Source of the DNA: an uncultured Mycoplasmatota bacterium
GTDB lineage: Bacteria; Bacillota_I; Bacilli_A; RF39; UBA660
Length of the DNA: 64,000 bases
Assembly (NCBI GenBank): GCA_900548725.1
Contig: URLV01000003.1
Location: 1 to 64,000, forward strand
Reading direction: 5' to 3'
Shown here: one piece after another, positions 1 to 8,169 of the stretch
How the letters are laid out: each line of letters opens with the position of its first letter
Position numbering within the stretch: position 1 is the stretch's first letter
Translations under genes and position numbers: made by a program
The notes under the pieces: generated by a model
Told to the model about the DNA's origin: nothing
The model's input: the letters and a program-made list of their open reading frames with translations, nothing else
Database searches by the model: none

Positions 1-190
1 TAATTCCTTGTACTACATTAGTATTTTCTCCATACTCTAGTACTAGATTTGCTGTTGATACACTAATAGATTTTGTATTAGTATTACCAGTTATTTTAGT
101 TAAAAAGTAAGCATACGTTAATCCCACTAATATCATTAGTACTAAAAATATACCTGTTATACTAACTATTATCTTTTGTTTACGATTCAT
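1..190 (-). CDS. SipW-type secreted surface protein, N-terminus only (runs off window)
   Basis: The gene starts at an ATG at position 190 and leaves the window at base 1, so only about 63 residues are visible. They show a short basic start (MNRKQK), one hydrophobic segment and then the motif LTYAYFLTKITGNTNT. This matches signal peptides cut by SipW-type peptidases, as in TasA and camelysin. The N-terminus is nearly identical to the broken gene at 14778-15241 and similar to the protein at 34722-36740. A clear AAGGAG ribosome site lies about 9 bases upstream, and a structured leader precedes it. Function beyond a secreted or surface protein cannot be read from this fragment. The SipW-type peptidase at 27479-28195 is the likely processing enzyme (inference). 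Confidence 0.75.
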   Translation of the reverse strand, partial: MNRKQKIIVSITGIFLVLMILVGLTYAYFLTKITGNTNTKSISVSTANLVLEYGENTNVVQGI

Positions 191-212
191 CTTAATCACA
201 CTCCTTTTAATA

Positions 213-345
213 CACAAAAAAAAATATATATTCTTACTTCTTTATAACCCCCCTCCCGAACAAAATTTCGAGGTCGGGAGAGAAGTTATACAGTCTTGTT
301 TTCATCTTTTTCATGAATCATAAATTAAAACATTTAAGATACAAA
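213..345 (-). promoter_or_regulatory. Structured 5' leader with 48-nt hairpin, copy A
   Basis: This leader lies between the Tad operon end and the gene at 1-190. Positions 243-290 fold on the minus strand into a continuous 17-bp stem (three G-U pairs) around a 14-nt loop. The loop carries CTCGAAATTTT. An A-run in the plus strand (U-run in the RNA) follows. The same element, about 170 bp long including putative promoter sequence, recurs at 15265-15400. A weak promoter-like TTGTAT, 16 bp, TATGAT lies upstream. No known riboswitch family was recognised. Confidence 0.6.
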
Positions 346-412
346 ATTACTCTTCTATCTTAATTAAATTTTATAATAAAATTATTAATATTGCAATAAA
401 AACTTGACAGAT

Positions 413-2059
413 TTAATTACATTCTCCAGCAATTATTTCGTATGGATTATCTTGAGAGCCATTTCCTTTAAAACACAAACCTTTATTTAAATTTATTACA
501 GGTCTTATTCCTTTCATATTTATTGAATTAAAATGAGTTATATTAGCACCATTACCATTATTCATTTTAAATTGACCAAGTTTAACACCATTATATGACA
601 TTTGTAAATTCTTTGGTGAACCACTATAATAATAAGTACTTAAAGATTGTGAATTAATTTTTTTATCAGAACTATTAAAATAATATATCGAAGAGGAAGA
701 ATAAAAATCCGATAAAAAGAAACTCATATTGTTATCAATCAAATAAGAATTAGGTGTTTTTTCGCCGTTATTTGTATATCCAACAGAAAGCTCATATTCT
801 TTTTTACTAATCAATCCAACTTGATCTTTTTCAGCTTTATTTTTACATTTAAAAGTAGCTGTTGACTCATAACTAGATTCGTTATAATATTCTACACACA
901 TTTTGCTATTAGAAGAAACAAAATTCTCATCAATTTTATCTGCATACCAAAATTTTGCTAGCAGTAACAAATTTGAATTATCACCATAAATAGTTGTATT
1001 CCAATTATACTCATACCAAGGCCATGCATCCTGATTTTCACATTTATTTACTACATTACAATTTGAGTATACTATAACAGGAATTGAACTATCTTCTTCA
1101 TTTGACGAATAATAAATAAATTCACTCTGTTTTGCATAACTATCATACGCTAACGTATCTTTTTTTGTTCCATCTTCATTTTGCAATGCAAAATTATAAA
1201 AACAATAGTAATTATGCCAACTTTTAGAATTGACCGAAGCATATAAGCAAGTCAATTTTTTATCCTCGATATTAATTCTTTCTTCTGGTTCAACTTTTTC
1301 TATATTACCATTTTCAGTAATTCTCGCTTTTGAAAGTGTAACTGGTATTTTATCATTTAGAATTATTTTTATACTTCCATCACCATTTATTCTTACTATT
1401 CTCCAAATTTCATTTGAAAATTTCAAATAATTATTTTTAATATTTCCATAAAAATACAAACTATTACCAGCATCATCTGGCAAAATATATAATCCTTTAT
1501 CCTCTTCTTTATAATCATCTCTATCAGGATAACCAAAAAACACTTTATTATTTAATATTAATAAATCACTTAAACTAGAAGAACTTCCACTACTAACTTT
1601 ATTATTACACAAATACAATGTTTTATTTTTATCTATCTTCCATGATGCTTCTAACTGATATTGATTATTTTCACAAAAATAACTATCTGTTTTACTTTCA
1701 CTGCCATCTAAAAGTAAAACATAATAATCTTCATTATTTCCTAATTTTTTTTTATCTTTATATTCATTATATATAACATTTGCATCTTCTTTTTTAACAT
1801 ATCCTTTATTTACTAAAATAGATAAAGGTTTTTTCACTCCACCTCTACCTTTTTCTATTTCGTTTATATAATTATTTCCATCATCATCTTTTTCCACATT
1901 TGCAAATACTTTTGCTGCATCTAATATAATGTTTGTTATTTTTTCTATATTTTTATCTTTATTATTTTTTACTAATACTACTGTACTTATTGTACCAATC
2001 AATGTAATAATTCCAAGACAAATAATTATTTCTATTATTGTAAATCCTTTTTTATTCAT
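413..2059 (-). CDS. Large type IV prepilin-like protein, Tad operon
   Basis: This 548-aa protein begins with a type IV/II prepilin signature: MNKKG followed by FTIIEII and a hydrophobic helix over about residues 5-28. The conserved Glu is at position +5 after the Gly-Phe cleavage site. After this comes a long polar region with Ser-rich linker near residue 160. The C-terminal domain carries a WRIVRINGDGSIKII motif and ends near GIRPVINLN and GSQDNPYEI. That C-terminal style is seen in many secreted proteins of uncultured Firmicutes. It is the last gene of the Tad-like operon, eight bases after tadC. It is much larger than ordinary pilins (100-200 aa), so it may be a minor or tip pilin carrying a functional domain. 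A paralogue lies at 3765-4901. Confidence 0.75.
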   Translation of the reverse strand: MNKKGFTIIEIIICLGIITLIGTISTVVLVKNNKDKNIEKITNIILDAAKVFANVEKDDDGNNYINEIEKGRGGVKKPLSILVNKGYVKKEDANVIYNEYKDKKKLGNNEDYYVLLLDGSESKTDSYFCENNQYQLEASWKIDKNKTLYLCNNKVSSGSSSSLSDLLILNNKVFFGYPDRDDYKEEDKGLYILPDDAGNSLYFYGNIKNNYLKFSNEIWRIVRINGDGSIKIILNDKIPVTLSKARITENGNIEKVEPEERINIEDKKLTCLYASVNSKSWHNYYCFYNFALQNEDGTKKDTLAYDSYAKQSEFIYYSSNEEDSSIPVIVYSNCNVVNKCENQDAWPWYEYNWNTTIYGDNSNLLLLAKFWYADKIDENFVSSNSKMCVEYYNESSYESTATFKCKNKAEKDQVGLISKKEYELSVGYTNNGEKTPNSYLIDNNMSFFLSDFYSSSSIYYFNSSDKKINSQSLSTYYYSGSPKNLQMSYNGVKLGQFKMNNGNGANITHFNSINMKGIRPVINLNKGLCFKGNGSQDNPYEIIAGECN

Positions 2060-2066
2060 ATATTTC

Positions 2067-2744
2067 TCATTTTAATAAATTAATAATAACTGGTCCTAGT
2101 ACTAAAAGTATTACTATTGGTACTATAAATAATACAGAAATAACACTTACTTTTACAGGCATTTTATTTATTTTACCTCTAATATCTAATAATTTCTTAT
2201 CTCTTAAATAATCTATTTGATTATTTAAAGAATCTACTACATTATTACCAAATAAAGCACTCTCTGTTATATTTAACAATACAGTATTAATTTCTTCACT
2301 AGGTATTCTATCTTTCATTCTAACTAAACTTTCATTTAAACTCTTACCTAATTTAATTTCTCTTAAAGTTTCTTTAAATTCATTACTAATTTCACTATCT
2401 ATAGAATTACAAGTTAATTCTATTCCACCTTGCAAATTTCTACCACTTTCTAAAGTAAGAGATAATACTTGAAAAAAGAATATAGCTTCATAATTTAATT
2501 TATTTATTCTTTTCTTTATCTTACTATCCAATACTATTTCAAAAGTAAAGTAAACAAGTATACCCACTATTGGACCATAAATATATCCTTTACTATTAAA
2601 TATAAGAAATAATAAAAATATAACTAAAGAAATAAATAATCTATAATTCATAAATTTAATTACATTATAATTCTTATAACCTAATAGCTTAAACTTCTTA
2701 CTTAATCTATTTATAGTTCTTTTTCTATATAACATATTAAACAT
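2067..2744 (-). CDS. tadC: TadC-like pilus platform protein
   Basis: A 225-aa integral membrane protein of the type II secretion F family. It has two hydrophobic segments near residues 33-70, a cytoplasmic helical domain with EAIFFFQVLSLTLESG and a hydrophobic C-terminus. The position after tadB, which it overlaps by 8 bases, fits TadC, the second inner-membrane platform protein of Tad/Flp pili. The gene ends in TGA, which shows TGA is a stop codon here. It is somewhat shorter than typical TadC (about 280-330 aa) but has the expected repeated-domain layout. Confidence 0.8.
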   Translation of the reverse strand: MFNMLYRKRTINRLSKKFKLLGYKNYNVIKFMNYRLFISLVIFLLFLIFNSKGYIYGPIVGILVYFTFEIVLDSKIKKRINKLNYEAIFFFQVLSLTLESGRNLQGGIELTCNSIDSEISNEFKETLREIKLGKSLNESLVRMKDRIPSEEINTVLLNITESALFGNNVVDSLNNQIDYLRDKKLLDIRGKINKMPVKVSVISVLFIVPIVILLVLGPVIINLLK

Positions 2745-3744
2745 CGTTATCCACCTTCATAACTTTTCTTACAACAATAATATATAAAATATATAATAAT
2801 ACTATTAATAATATAAATATTCTTCCTAACTTAGTTGTTAATAAAGGTAAAAAATAAGTTGTATTTAACATAGTTATAATTATAATTAATACCAATGGAA
2901 TAGATATTAAAAGTCTAAACATAAATATACTACTACTAGTTAATGATTTCATTTCTTCTTTAATTTTCTTTTTATCATAAAAATTCTTCTCTATTGATCC
3001 AAATACTTTAACTATATTACCACCAGTTTTATTAATTAAAGATAAACTACTTGTTAAATATTTAATATCTTCTATTTTTACTCTTTTATAAAATCTATCA
3101 AATACAGTTTCTAAACTTAATCCATATTTAATATCTATATTTATTTTTTTAAATTCTTCTTTTATAGGACCTTCTAGTTCAGTTTCAACTATACTAACAG
3201 CTTGCATAATATTCATACCACTTTTAAATGCATTATTCATTATTATTATCGCATTTAATAAATCTTTTTCTATTTGTTTTCTTCTATTTCTATATTCTAT
3301 AATTAAATATATATCAAACATAAAGAAACATAATATCATAACAAATACTAATATCATATAATCAAAATTATTTCTTACTAAAGTAGTTAATGTATATAAT
3401 ATACCAATAATTATACTTATTATAAATTTAATACTAATATAGTCTATCCCTCTTAATTTATAATTATCTCTATTTATACTATATTTATCTAATTTCCTAC
3501 TATATCTTTTTAATACATCACTTTTATTTAATTTTTTACTTATATTTTTTATTAAATTATAAACACTATTAAATAATTTTTCAAAGAAAGGAAGTTTATT
3601 ATCTTTTATACTATCTACTGTATAATCATCAAATCTATTTTTCATATCTAAAGAATATCTATCTATTATAATTAAATATAATATACATAGTAATAACCCT
3701 ATAGACATTGCTATAATAAATAGTATTATAATACTTGTATTCAT
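2737..3744 (-). CDS. tadB: TadB-like pilus platform protein
   Basis: A 335-aa membrane protein of the type II secretion F family. There is an N-terminal membrane segment, two further segments around residues 108-152, the cytoplasmic helical domain with MNNAFKSGMNIMQAV, and two C-terminal segments. This topology is that of TadB, which forms the inner-membrane platform with TadC and is driven by the TadA ATPase. It overlaps tadC and follows a prepilin-like gene by 20 bases, so the genes are almost certainly co-transcribed. Confidence 0.82.
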   Translation of the reverse strand: MNTSIIILFIIAMSIGLLLCILYLIIIDRYSLDMKNRFDDYTVDSIKDNKLPFFEKLFNSVYNLIKNISKKLNKSDVLKRYSRKLDKYSINRDNYKLRGIDYISIKFIISIIIGILYTLTTLVRNNFDYMILVFVMILCFFMFDIYLIIEYRNRRKQIEKDLLNAIIIMNNAFKSGMNIMQAVSIVETELEGPIKEEFKKINIDIKYGLSLETVFDRFYKRVKIEDIKYLTSSLSLINKTGGNIVKVFGSIEKNFYDKKKIKEEMKSLTSSSIFMFRLLISIPLVLIIIITMLNTTYFLPLLTTKLGRIFILLIVLLYILYIIVVRKVMKVDNDV

Positions 3745-3764
3745 AAATATACTTCCTTTCTATT

Positions 3765-4901
3765 TTAATCTAAACCACAATAGTTATCTTTTATTTCAAC
3801 TTTATAAGGACAATCTTTTGTTCCTGCTACTTTATTTTCATTTATAGAACAATCATCTTCAACTATATTTACTTTCTCACTGAGATTAAGGGTGAAAATA
3901 GGGTAAAGATAATAGTGATTAGAATCATCATAAACGAGCGATTTATCATAATTAGATTGTTTTATAAATCCTAAAAACATATCTTTTTGAAGCCAAGATT
4001 CATTATCGTTACCAAATGTATTTAGAACTTCATTATAAAGCATAATTCTTGAATTATAATATTGAGATTCTCTTGAAATATTATATTTGACGATATTATT
4101 GATATAATTATATTTAATTCCCTTCATTTTGACAAAACAATTATTTAAAAAATCAAAATTAAATCCATTCATGCATGTGTTTAGATCACTTAAAGCACGT
4201 TGATCATTAGCTGTGTTTGAAATGGTGTTACAGTAACCTTTTCCATTTTTGATATAATAATTACTTTCCATGAATGGAATTAAAGAAACGTTACCATTAT
4301 CAATTGAAACTATTCTAAATTTAAAATTATACTCTTCATCATAATCGCTACGAATTTTTTTACTTAGTTCATTAAAAATAATCCAATTATTAGGATTTGC
4401 TCCTTTTGCAGTGTATTGATTTGAATTAATTGATATTAATTTTTCGACAACTGTATTTTCATTGCTTCCAGAGCCATCATCTGACTTACTATACGTACAA
4501 ATATATATTGCTTTTGAATCATCCCAACTAGTTTTAGTATTTATATCTATACAATCTTTTTTATTTCCTGTAGGAGTTGATAATGCTGTAATCGTGTACT
4601 TATTTTTTATATCTTTTTCAGATAAATTAGTTCCTTTTAAACTTAATAATCCTTCGTTTATAAGTACTTTAATAGGTATTTTAATAGCATTTTTCTCTGT
4701 ATATAGCTGTGTTTTTGCTTCTTCATTAGTTTCAATATAAACTTGTGTAGCTTTAACTGCTTTATCAGTAATTTGTTCTAATCCTTTTTTGACTAGGTTT
4801 TTATTTACTAAACTTATTCCAACAAAACTACCAACACCAATCAAAACTATCATTGATATACAAATAATTATTTCAATTAATGTAAAACCTTTTCTATTCA
4901 T
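3765..4901 (-). CDS. Large type IV prepilin-like protein, Tad operon (second copy)
   Basis: A 378-aa protein that opens with MNRKGFTLIEIIICISMIV, a textbook type IV/II prepilin N-terminus with Gly-Phe cleavage site and Glu at +5. It resembles the product of 413-2059 in the first 100 residues (IPIKVLINEGLLS against PLSILVNKGYVK) and in the central FRIVSIDNGNVSLIP motif. The end, GTKDCPYKVE, matches the GSQDNPYEI end of the paralogue. It sits between tadA and tadB, where Flp-type pilins or accessory genes are usual. This is a duplicated, large minor or adhesive pilin inside a Tad operon. No prepilin peptidase gene is visible in the window. Confidence 0.75.
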   Translation of the reverse strand: MNRKGFTLIEIIICISMIVLIGVGSFVGISLVNKNLVKKGLEQITDKAVKATQVYIETNEEAKTQLYTEKNAIKIPIKVLINEGLLSLKGTNLSEKDIKNKYTITALSTPTGNKKDCIDINTKTSWDDSKAIYICTYSKSDDGSGSNENTVVEKLISINSNQYTAKGANPNNWIIFNELSKKIRSDYDEEYNFKFRIVSIDNGNVSLIPFMESNYYIKNGKGYCNTISNTANDQRALSDLNTCMNGFNFDFLNNCFVKMKGIKYNYINNIVKYNISRESQYYNSRIMLYNEVLNTFGNDNESWLQKDMFLGFIKQSNYDKSLVYDDSNHYYLYPIFTLNLSEKVNIVEDDCSINENKVAGTKDCPYKVEIKDNYCGLD

Positions 4902-4905
4902 AACA

Positions 4906-6231
4906 TCATTCCTTAAATAATTTATCTATATCTTTTACACCATGTGATCTTATTTTATCTATTATTTTAGGTGTTTTATTAGTTATTTTAAATGTACCAT
5001 CTACTTCTTTTGTATCTGTAAGTCCATGTTTTACAAACTCAAATATTGGCTTTAATTCTATTTCATCATTCTTTAAACCAATTATCTCACTTATGTTAGT
5101 AATTTTTCTTTTTCCATCTGACATTCTTTCTACGTTAACAACTAAATCTATTGCATTAACTATATATTCTCTTATTGCTTTAACGGGTATTTCAAGTCCA
5201 CTCATGAGTACCATAGTTTCAAGCCTATTAAGCGCATCAATTACGCCATTAGCATGAAGCGTAGTAAGTGATCCATCATGTCCAGTATTCATTGCTTGTA
5301 ACATATCAAATGCTTCTTTACCACGACATTCTCCAACTATAATTCTATCTGGTCTCATACGCAATGAATTAATTACTAAATCTCTAATAGTAACTTCATT
5401 ACCAGCTTCGTAGCTAACAGTTCTTGTTTCAAGTGATATTACATGAGTTTGATGAAGTCTTAACTCAGCAGCATCTTCTATAGTTATAATACGTTCTTCC
5501 CCATCAATAAATCCACCTAATATATTAAGTAATGTTGTTTTACCACTACCAGTACCACCACAAACAATAATATTTAATTTTCCTCTAACAGCACATGATA
5601 AGAATAATGCCATTTCATTAGTTAATGTACCAATTCTAAGCAATTCTTCAATAGATACCATTTCATCTTTAAATTTACGTATTGTAACAACAGGTCCTTT
5701 AACACTCAAAGGAGGTATAACAGCATTGATACGAGAACCATCACTAAGTCTTGAATCAACCATAGGGTTAGCACTGTCTATAGTTCTACCTAAAGGTTGT
5801 ATTAATCTTTGAACAGTACGAATAATATGTTCTTCATTAATAAACGAAACACTTTCATCTTTTTCTATTCTACCATCTATTTCTATATAAACTTCATGAG
5901 GTCCATTAACCATTATTTCTGTAATATTCTTATCACGTAATAACTCAGTTATAGGCCCATTGCCATTTATTTCATCCTCAATCATATTAAATATATGACT
6001 ACGCTCTAAGTTATTTAAATCATATCCTTCAATACTATCATTAATTTCTTTATTAATAAAATCTTTTAATGAATCCCCAGTAGGTATATCTTTATCTATA
6101 ATATTTTCTATTATCTTAGTTCTTATATTATCTAATAAAGTTTTATCAGGAAATATTTCATAATCATTAGGTATATCATTTACTTTTTCTTCTTTTTCTA
6201 TCTCAAAAGCATCAAGTAAACTCTTACTCAT
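4906..6231 (-). CDS. tadA: TadA/CpaF-type pilus assembly ATPase
   Basis: A secretion ATPase of the VirB11/TadA family that powers Tad pilus assembly at the inner membrane. Visible motifs are the N-terminal EIMVNGPHEVYIE region, SRLSDGSRINAVIPP, Walker A GGTGSGKTTLLN near residue 230, the Asp/Walker B region MRPDRIIVGECRGKEAFDML, and the His box GSLTTLHANG. Its length of about 441 aa is normal. I place the start at the ATG at 6231 because AGGTGA lies five bases before it; a GTG nine bases earlier overlaps that ribosome site. It overlaps the preceding CpaE-like gene. The gene ends in TGA. Confidence 0.93.
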   Translation of the reverse strand: MSKSLLDAFEIEKEEKVNDIPNDYEIFPDKTLLDNIRTKIIENIIDKDIPTGDSLKDFINKEINDSIEGYDLNNLERSHIFNMIEDEINGNGPITELLRDKNITEIMVNGPHEVYIEIDGRIEKDESVSFINEEHIIRTVQRLIQPLGRTIDSANPMVDSRLSDGSRINAVIPPLSVKGPVVTIRKFKDEMVSIEELLRIGTLTNEMALFLSCAVRGKLNIIVCGGTGSGKTTLLNILGGFIDGEERIITIEDAAELRLHQTHVISLETRTVSYEAGNEVTIRDLVINSLRMRPDRIIVGECRGKEAFDMLQAMNTGHDGSLTTLHANGVIDALNRLETMVLMSGLEIPVKAIREYIVNAIDLVVNVERMSDGKRKITNISEIIGLKNDEIELKPIFEFVKHGLTDTKEVDGTFKITNKTPKIIDKIRSHGVKDIDKLFKE

Positions 6232-6985
6232 ATTTATCACCTACTTTATTAAATAAATCTTCTAATATTAAATTCATAACTTTATAATCTTTTTTATCAA
6301 CAACATTTTTTTCTAAAGTAATAATCTTTCCATCATATAAATATCCATCTATATTATTAATATAAAATTTATTACTTAATGTATAATCTATATTACAACC
6401 TATTACTTCTTTTATATCTCCTAAATTATAATAATTTCTATTTTCATATATTCCATTATTTAATAATACTTTATAATTATCTTTTTCTAAATCCTTAAAT
6501 ATATTTATTAGATTACGCATATTTTTTATATTATATGTATCATTATTTAACATAAACAATATATTATCACTTTTATCTAATAAGTTTAAGTTTATCTCAT
6601 TTAATATATGATTAGTATCTAATATTATTAAATCATAATTATATTTTACTTTATCTATTAATATATCTAAGTATGTACTATTTATCCTACTAGATTTTCT
6701 AGGATCTTTAGGGCATGATATATAATCTATGAATTCATTATAATTTACTATATAATCTTTTATATCTTCATATATGTGATTATTATAATCATCTACAAAG
6801 TTATATATTGTCTTATTTACTTTTTTATTTAGTGCAAGTGCTATTCCACCACTATATATATCCATATCTATAATTAGTGTTTTTATTTGTAAATTACTTG
6901 CTACTCCTGCTAATGCTGTTGCAAATGTAGTTTTTCCTACTCCACCTTTAACACTAAATAAACACAATACTTTTCCTTCCTTCAT
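6224..6985 (-). CDS. CpaE/TadZ-like ParA-family ATPase
   Basis: A 253-aa MinD/ParA-type P-loop protein. It has the deviant Walker A FSVKGGVGKTTFATAL near the N-terminus, a DMDIYSGG switch segment and YDLIILDTNH as Walker B. In Tad operons this position is held by TadZ/CpaE, which positions the pilus machine in the cell. An N-terminal receiver-like domain found in many CpaE proteins is absent. The start is the ATG at 6985, five bases after AGGTGA. The role as pilus localisation factor is inferred from context. Confidence 0.8.
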   Translation of the reverse strand: MKEGKVLCLFSVKGGVGKTTFATALAGVASNLQIKTLIIDMDIYSGGIALALNKKVNKTIYNFVDDYNNHIYEDIKDYIVNYNEFIDYISCPKDPRKSSRINSTYLDILIDKVKYNYDLIILDTNHILNEINLNLLDKSDNILFMLNNDTYNIKNMRNLINIFKDLEKDNYKVLLNNGIYENRNYYNLGDIKEVIGCNIDYTLSNKFYINNIDGYLYDGKIITLEKNVVDKKDYKVMNLILEDLFNKVGDKYE

Positions 6986-6994
6986 ATTTATCAC

Positions 6995-7438
6995 CTATTC
7001 TGTATATTCAAATTTTATATTTCCATCAGTATCTTTTCTTGCATTTACTTTAATAAATGCTTTACTATTCTTTTTAACTTTAAATACTATACCAAATATC
7101 TTTATTTCTCCCATTTCATTTGTATGATTTTTAAGAGAAGTAAACATTCCGAAATAGCTATGTTCATTACCTACATATAAATCATAAGTAGATGGTATTA
7201 CTACTAAAGCATTTGTCTCATATTTATTTCTTTCATAAAGTCTTTTTATTTCATTTTCATAATCTTCTTCTGTTAATTCTTCATTATTTAATACTTCAGT
7301 TATTATATTTTCTGTTACACTTTTAAATCTTTTATTTTCATTATAACTAGTTATAGTATCTATTATTATAAGTGCTAAAATAATAAATAATGGAATTAAT
7401 AGTATAAGACCAATATATGATTTACCCGTTTTGTTCAT
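6995..7438 (-). CDS. TadE/TadF-like pseudopilin, membrane-anchored
   Basis: A 147-aa protein with one N-terminal membrane helix (about residues 9-29, SYIGLILLIPLFIILALIII) and a polar extracytoplasmic domain. It lies between TadE and CpaE and overlaps tadE by 17 bases. Size, topology and place fit TadF or a second TadE-type pseudopilin, although the classical TadE N-terminal motif is degenerate. Family assignment rests mostly on context. Confidence 0.6.
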   Translation of the reverse strand: MNKTGKSYIGLILLIPLFIILALIIIDTITSYNENKRFKSVTENIITEVLNNEELTEEDYENEIKRLYERNKYETNALVVIPSTYDLYVGNEHSYFGMFTSLKNHTNEMGEIKIFGIVFKVKKNSKAFIKVNARKDTDGNIKFEYTE

Positions 7439-7772
7439 TATATATCTCTCTTTCTATAACAATGTTATTATTTTTAAATATTTTTTCTAATCCAGGTGTT
7501 ATATAATTATATTTTTTTTCTAATTTAACTTTTATATATTTTTCATTTTTATTTATATTAACAACAATATCTTTATCGTTTCTTTTTATATAATTATTTA
7601 TTTCTTCATCAGTCTCATTATTTTTATACATATTACTTATTTCATTAGTTATATTTTCTAATTTATTTTTAGTATAACTCATATTACCATAATCAACTAT
7701 TGCAAGCATAATAAATATCATAATTGGTAAAATTATTATAAATTCTACTAAAGCTTGTCCCTTCTTATTCAT
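7422..7772 (-). CDS. TadE-type pseudopilin
   Basis: A 116-aa protein starting MNKKGQALVEFIIILPIMIF, the hallmark of the TadE family (G-x-A-x-V-E-F followed by a hydrophobic helix). TadE-like pseudopilins act with the Flp pilin in Tad pilus biogenesis. I choose the ATG at 7772 since AGGAG lies eight bases before it; an ATG six bases upstream is too near. It is the first gene of the pilus operon, preceded by a -10-like TATAAT at 7796-7801. Confidence 0.85.
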   Translation of the reverse strand: MNKKGQALVEFIIILPIMIFIMLAIVDYGNMSYTKNKLENITNEISNMYKNNETDEEINNYIKRNDKDIVVNINKNEKYIKVKLEKKYNYITPGLEKIFKNNNIVIEREIYNEQNG

Positions 7773-7795
7773 ACGCATTCTCCTATGATATTTAA

Positions 7796-7824
7796 ATTAT
7801 ATCAAATACTAAAAAAAAAATAAA
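7796..7824 (-). promoter_or_regulatory. Candidate Tad operon promoter
   Basis: A TATAAT hexamer lies at 7796-7801 on the minus strand, 24 bases before the tadE start. Seventeen bases upstream is TTTATT, a poor -35 match. The weak -35 suggests an activator or supercoiling-dependent start. The nearby 16-bp palindrome at 7847-7890 could be involved. Confidence 0.45.
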
Positions 7825-7846
7825 GTATTTAATGTATAATATAAAC

Positions 7847-7890
7847 TATAAATTGTAAAATATTTATGACTTTCTATTTTACAATTTATA
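7847..7890. repeat. Perfect 16-bp inverted repeat upstream of the Tad operon
   Basis: TATAAATTGTAAAATA at 7847-7862 is repeated as its exact reverse complement at 7875-7890, with a 12-nt spacer. It lies between the tRNA genes and the pilus operon, upstream of the candidate promoter. There is no U-run, so it is a poor terminator; an operator or a cruciform site is possible. Confidence 0.6.
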
Positions 7891-8005
7891 AACAATTATT
7901 AGATCAAAAAAACATCTATGTAATAATAGACATTTTTGTTAATCCCAAATTTACAACAACTCTTAAGTTAATGACATTGTTTAAACACGGGAATCATAAT
8001 TTAAG

Positions 8006-8081
8006 TGGTGCTGGATATAGGAGTCGAACCCACAACCTACTGATTACGATTCAGTTGCTCTACCAATTGAGCTAATCCAGC
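8006..8081 (-). tRNA. tRNA-Thr (anticodon CGU)
   Basis: A 76-nt cloverleaf on the minus strand. The acceptor GCTGGAT pairs with ATCCAGC; the D-arm is GCTC/GAGC, the anticodon stem ACTGA/TCAGT with loop ATCGTAA, and the T-loop TTCGACT. The anticodon is CGT, reading ACG. The 3' CCA is encoded. It is three bases from tRNA-Gln and probably co-transcribed with it. Confidence 0.95.
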
Positions 8082-8084
8082 GTA

Positions 8085-8160
8085 TGGCTGCCCAGGTTGG
8101 GTTCGAACCAACGGAATCATGGAGTCAGAGTCCACTGCCTTACCACTTGGCTACTGGGCA
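8085..8160 (-). tRNA. tRNA-Gln (anticodon CUG)
   Basis: A 76-nt cloverleaf on the minus strand. The acceptor TGCCCAG pairs with CTGGGCA; anticodon stem GTGGA/TCCAT with loop CTCTGAC; T-arm GTTGG/CCAAC. The anticodon is CTG, reading CAG. The 3' CCA is encoded. It lies ten bases downstream of glyS. Confidence 0.95.
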
Positions 8161-8169
8161 ATAAAAGAA

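Noticed and set aside
243..290. Possible integron attC site because of the palindromic fold and TATAAC/GTTATA arms
   Set aside because: The R and L box consensus (RYYYAAC, GTTRRRY) does not fit, there is no integrase, and the element lies in a gene leader.
2067..2069. Possible use of code 4 (TGA as Trp), given the AT-rich mollicute-like look
   Set aside because: TGA ends tadC and tadA at sensible places and Trp is encoded by TGG throughout.
7866..8075. Plus-strand open frame of 69 codons across a tRNA
   Set aside because: It runs through the tRNA-Thr gene and the palindrome, has no ribosome site and no protein-like pattern.
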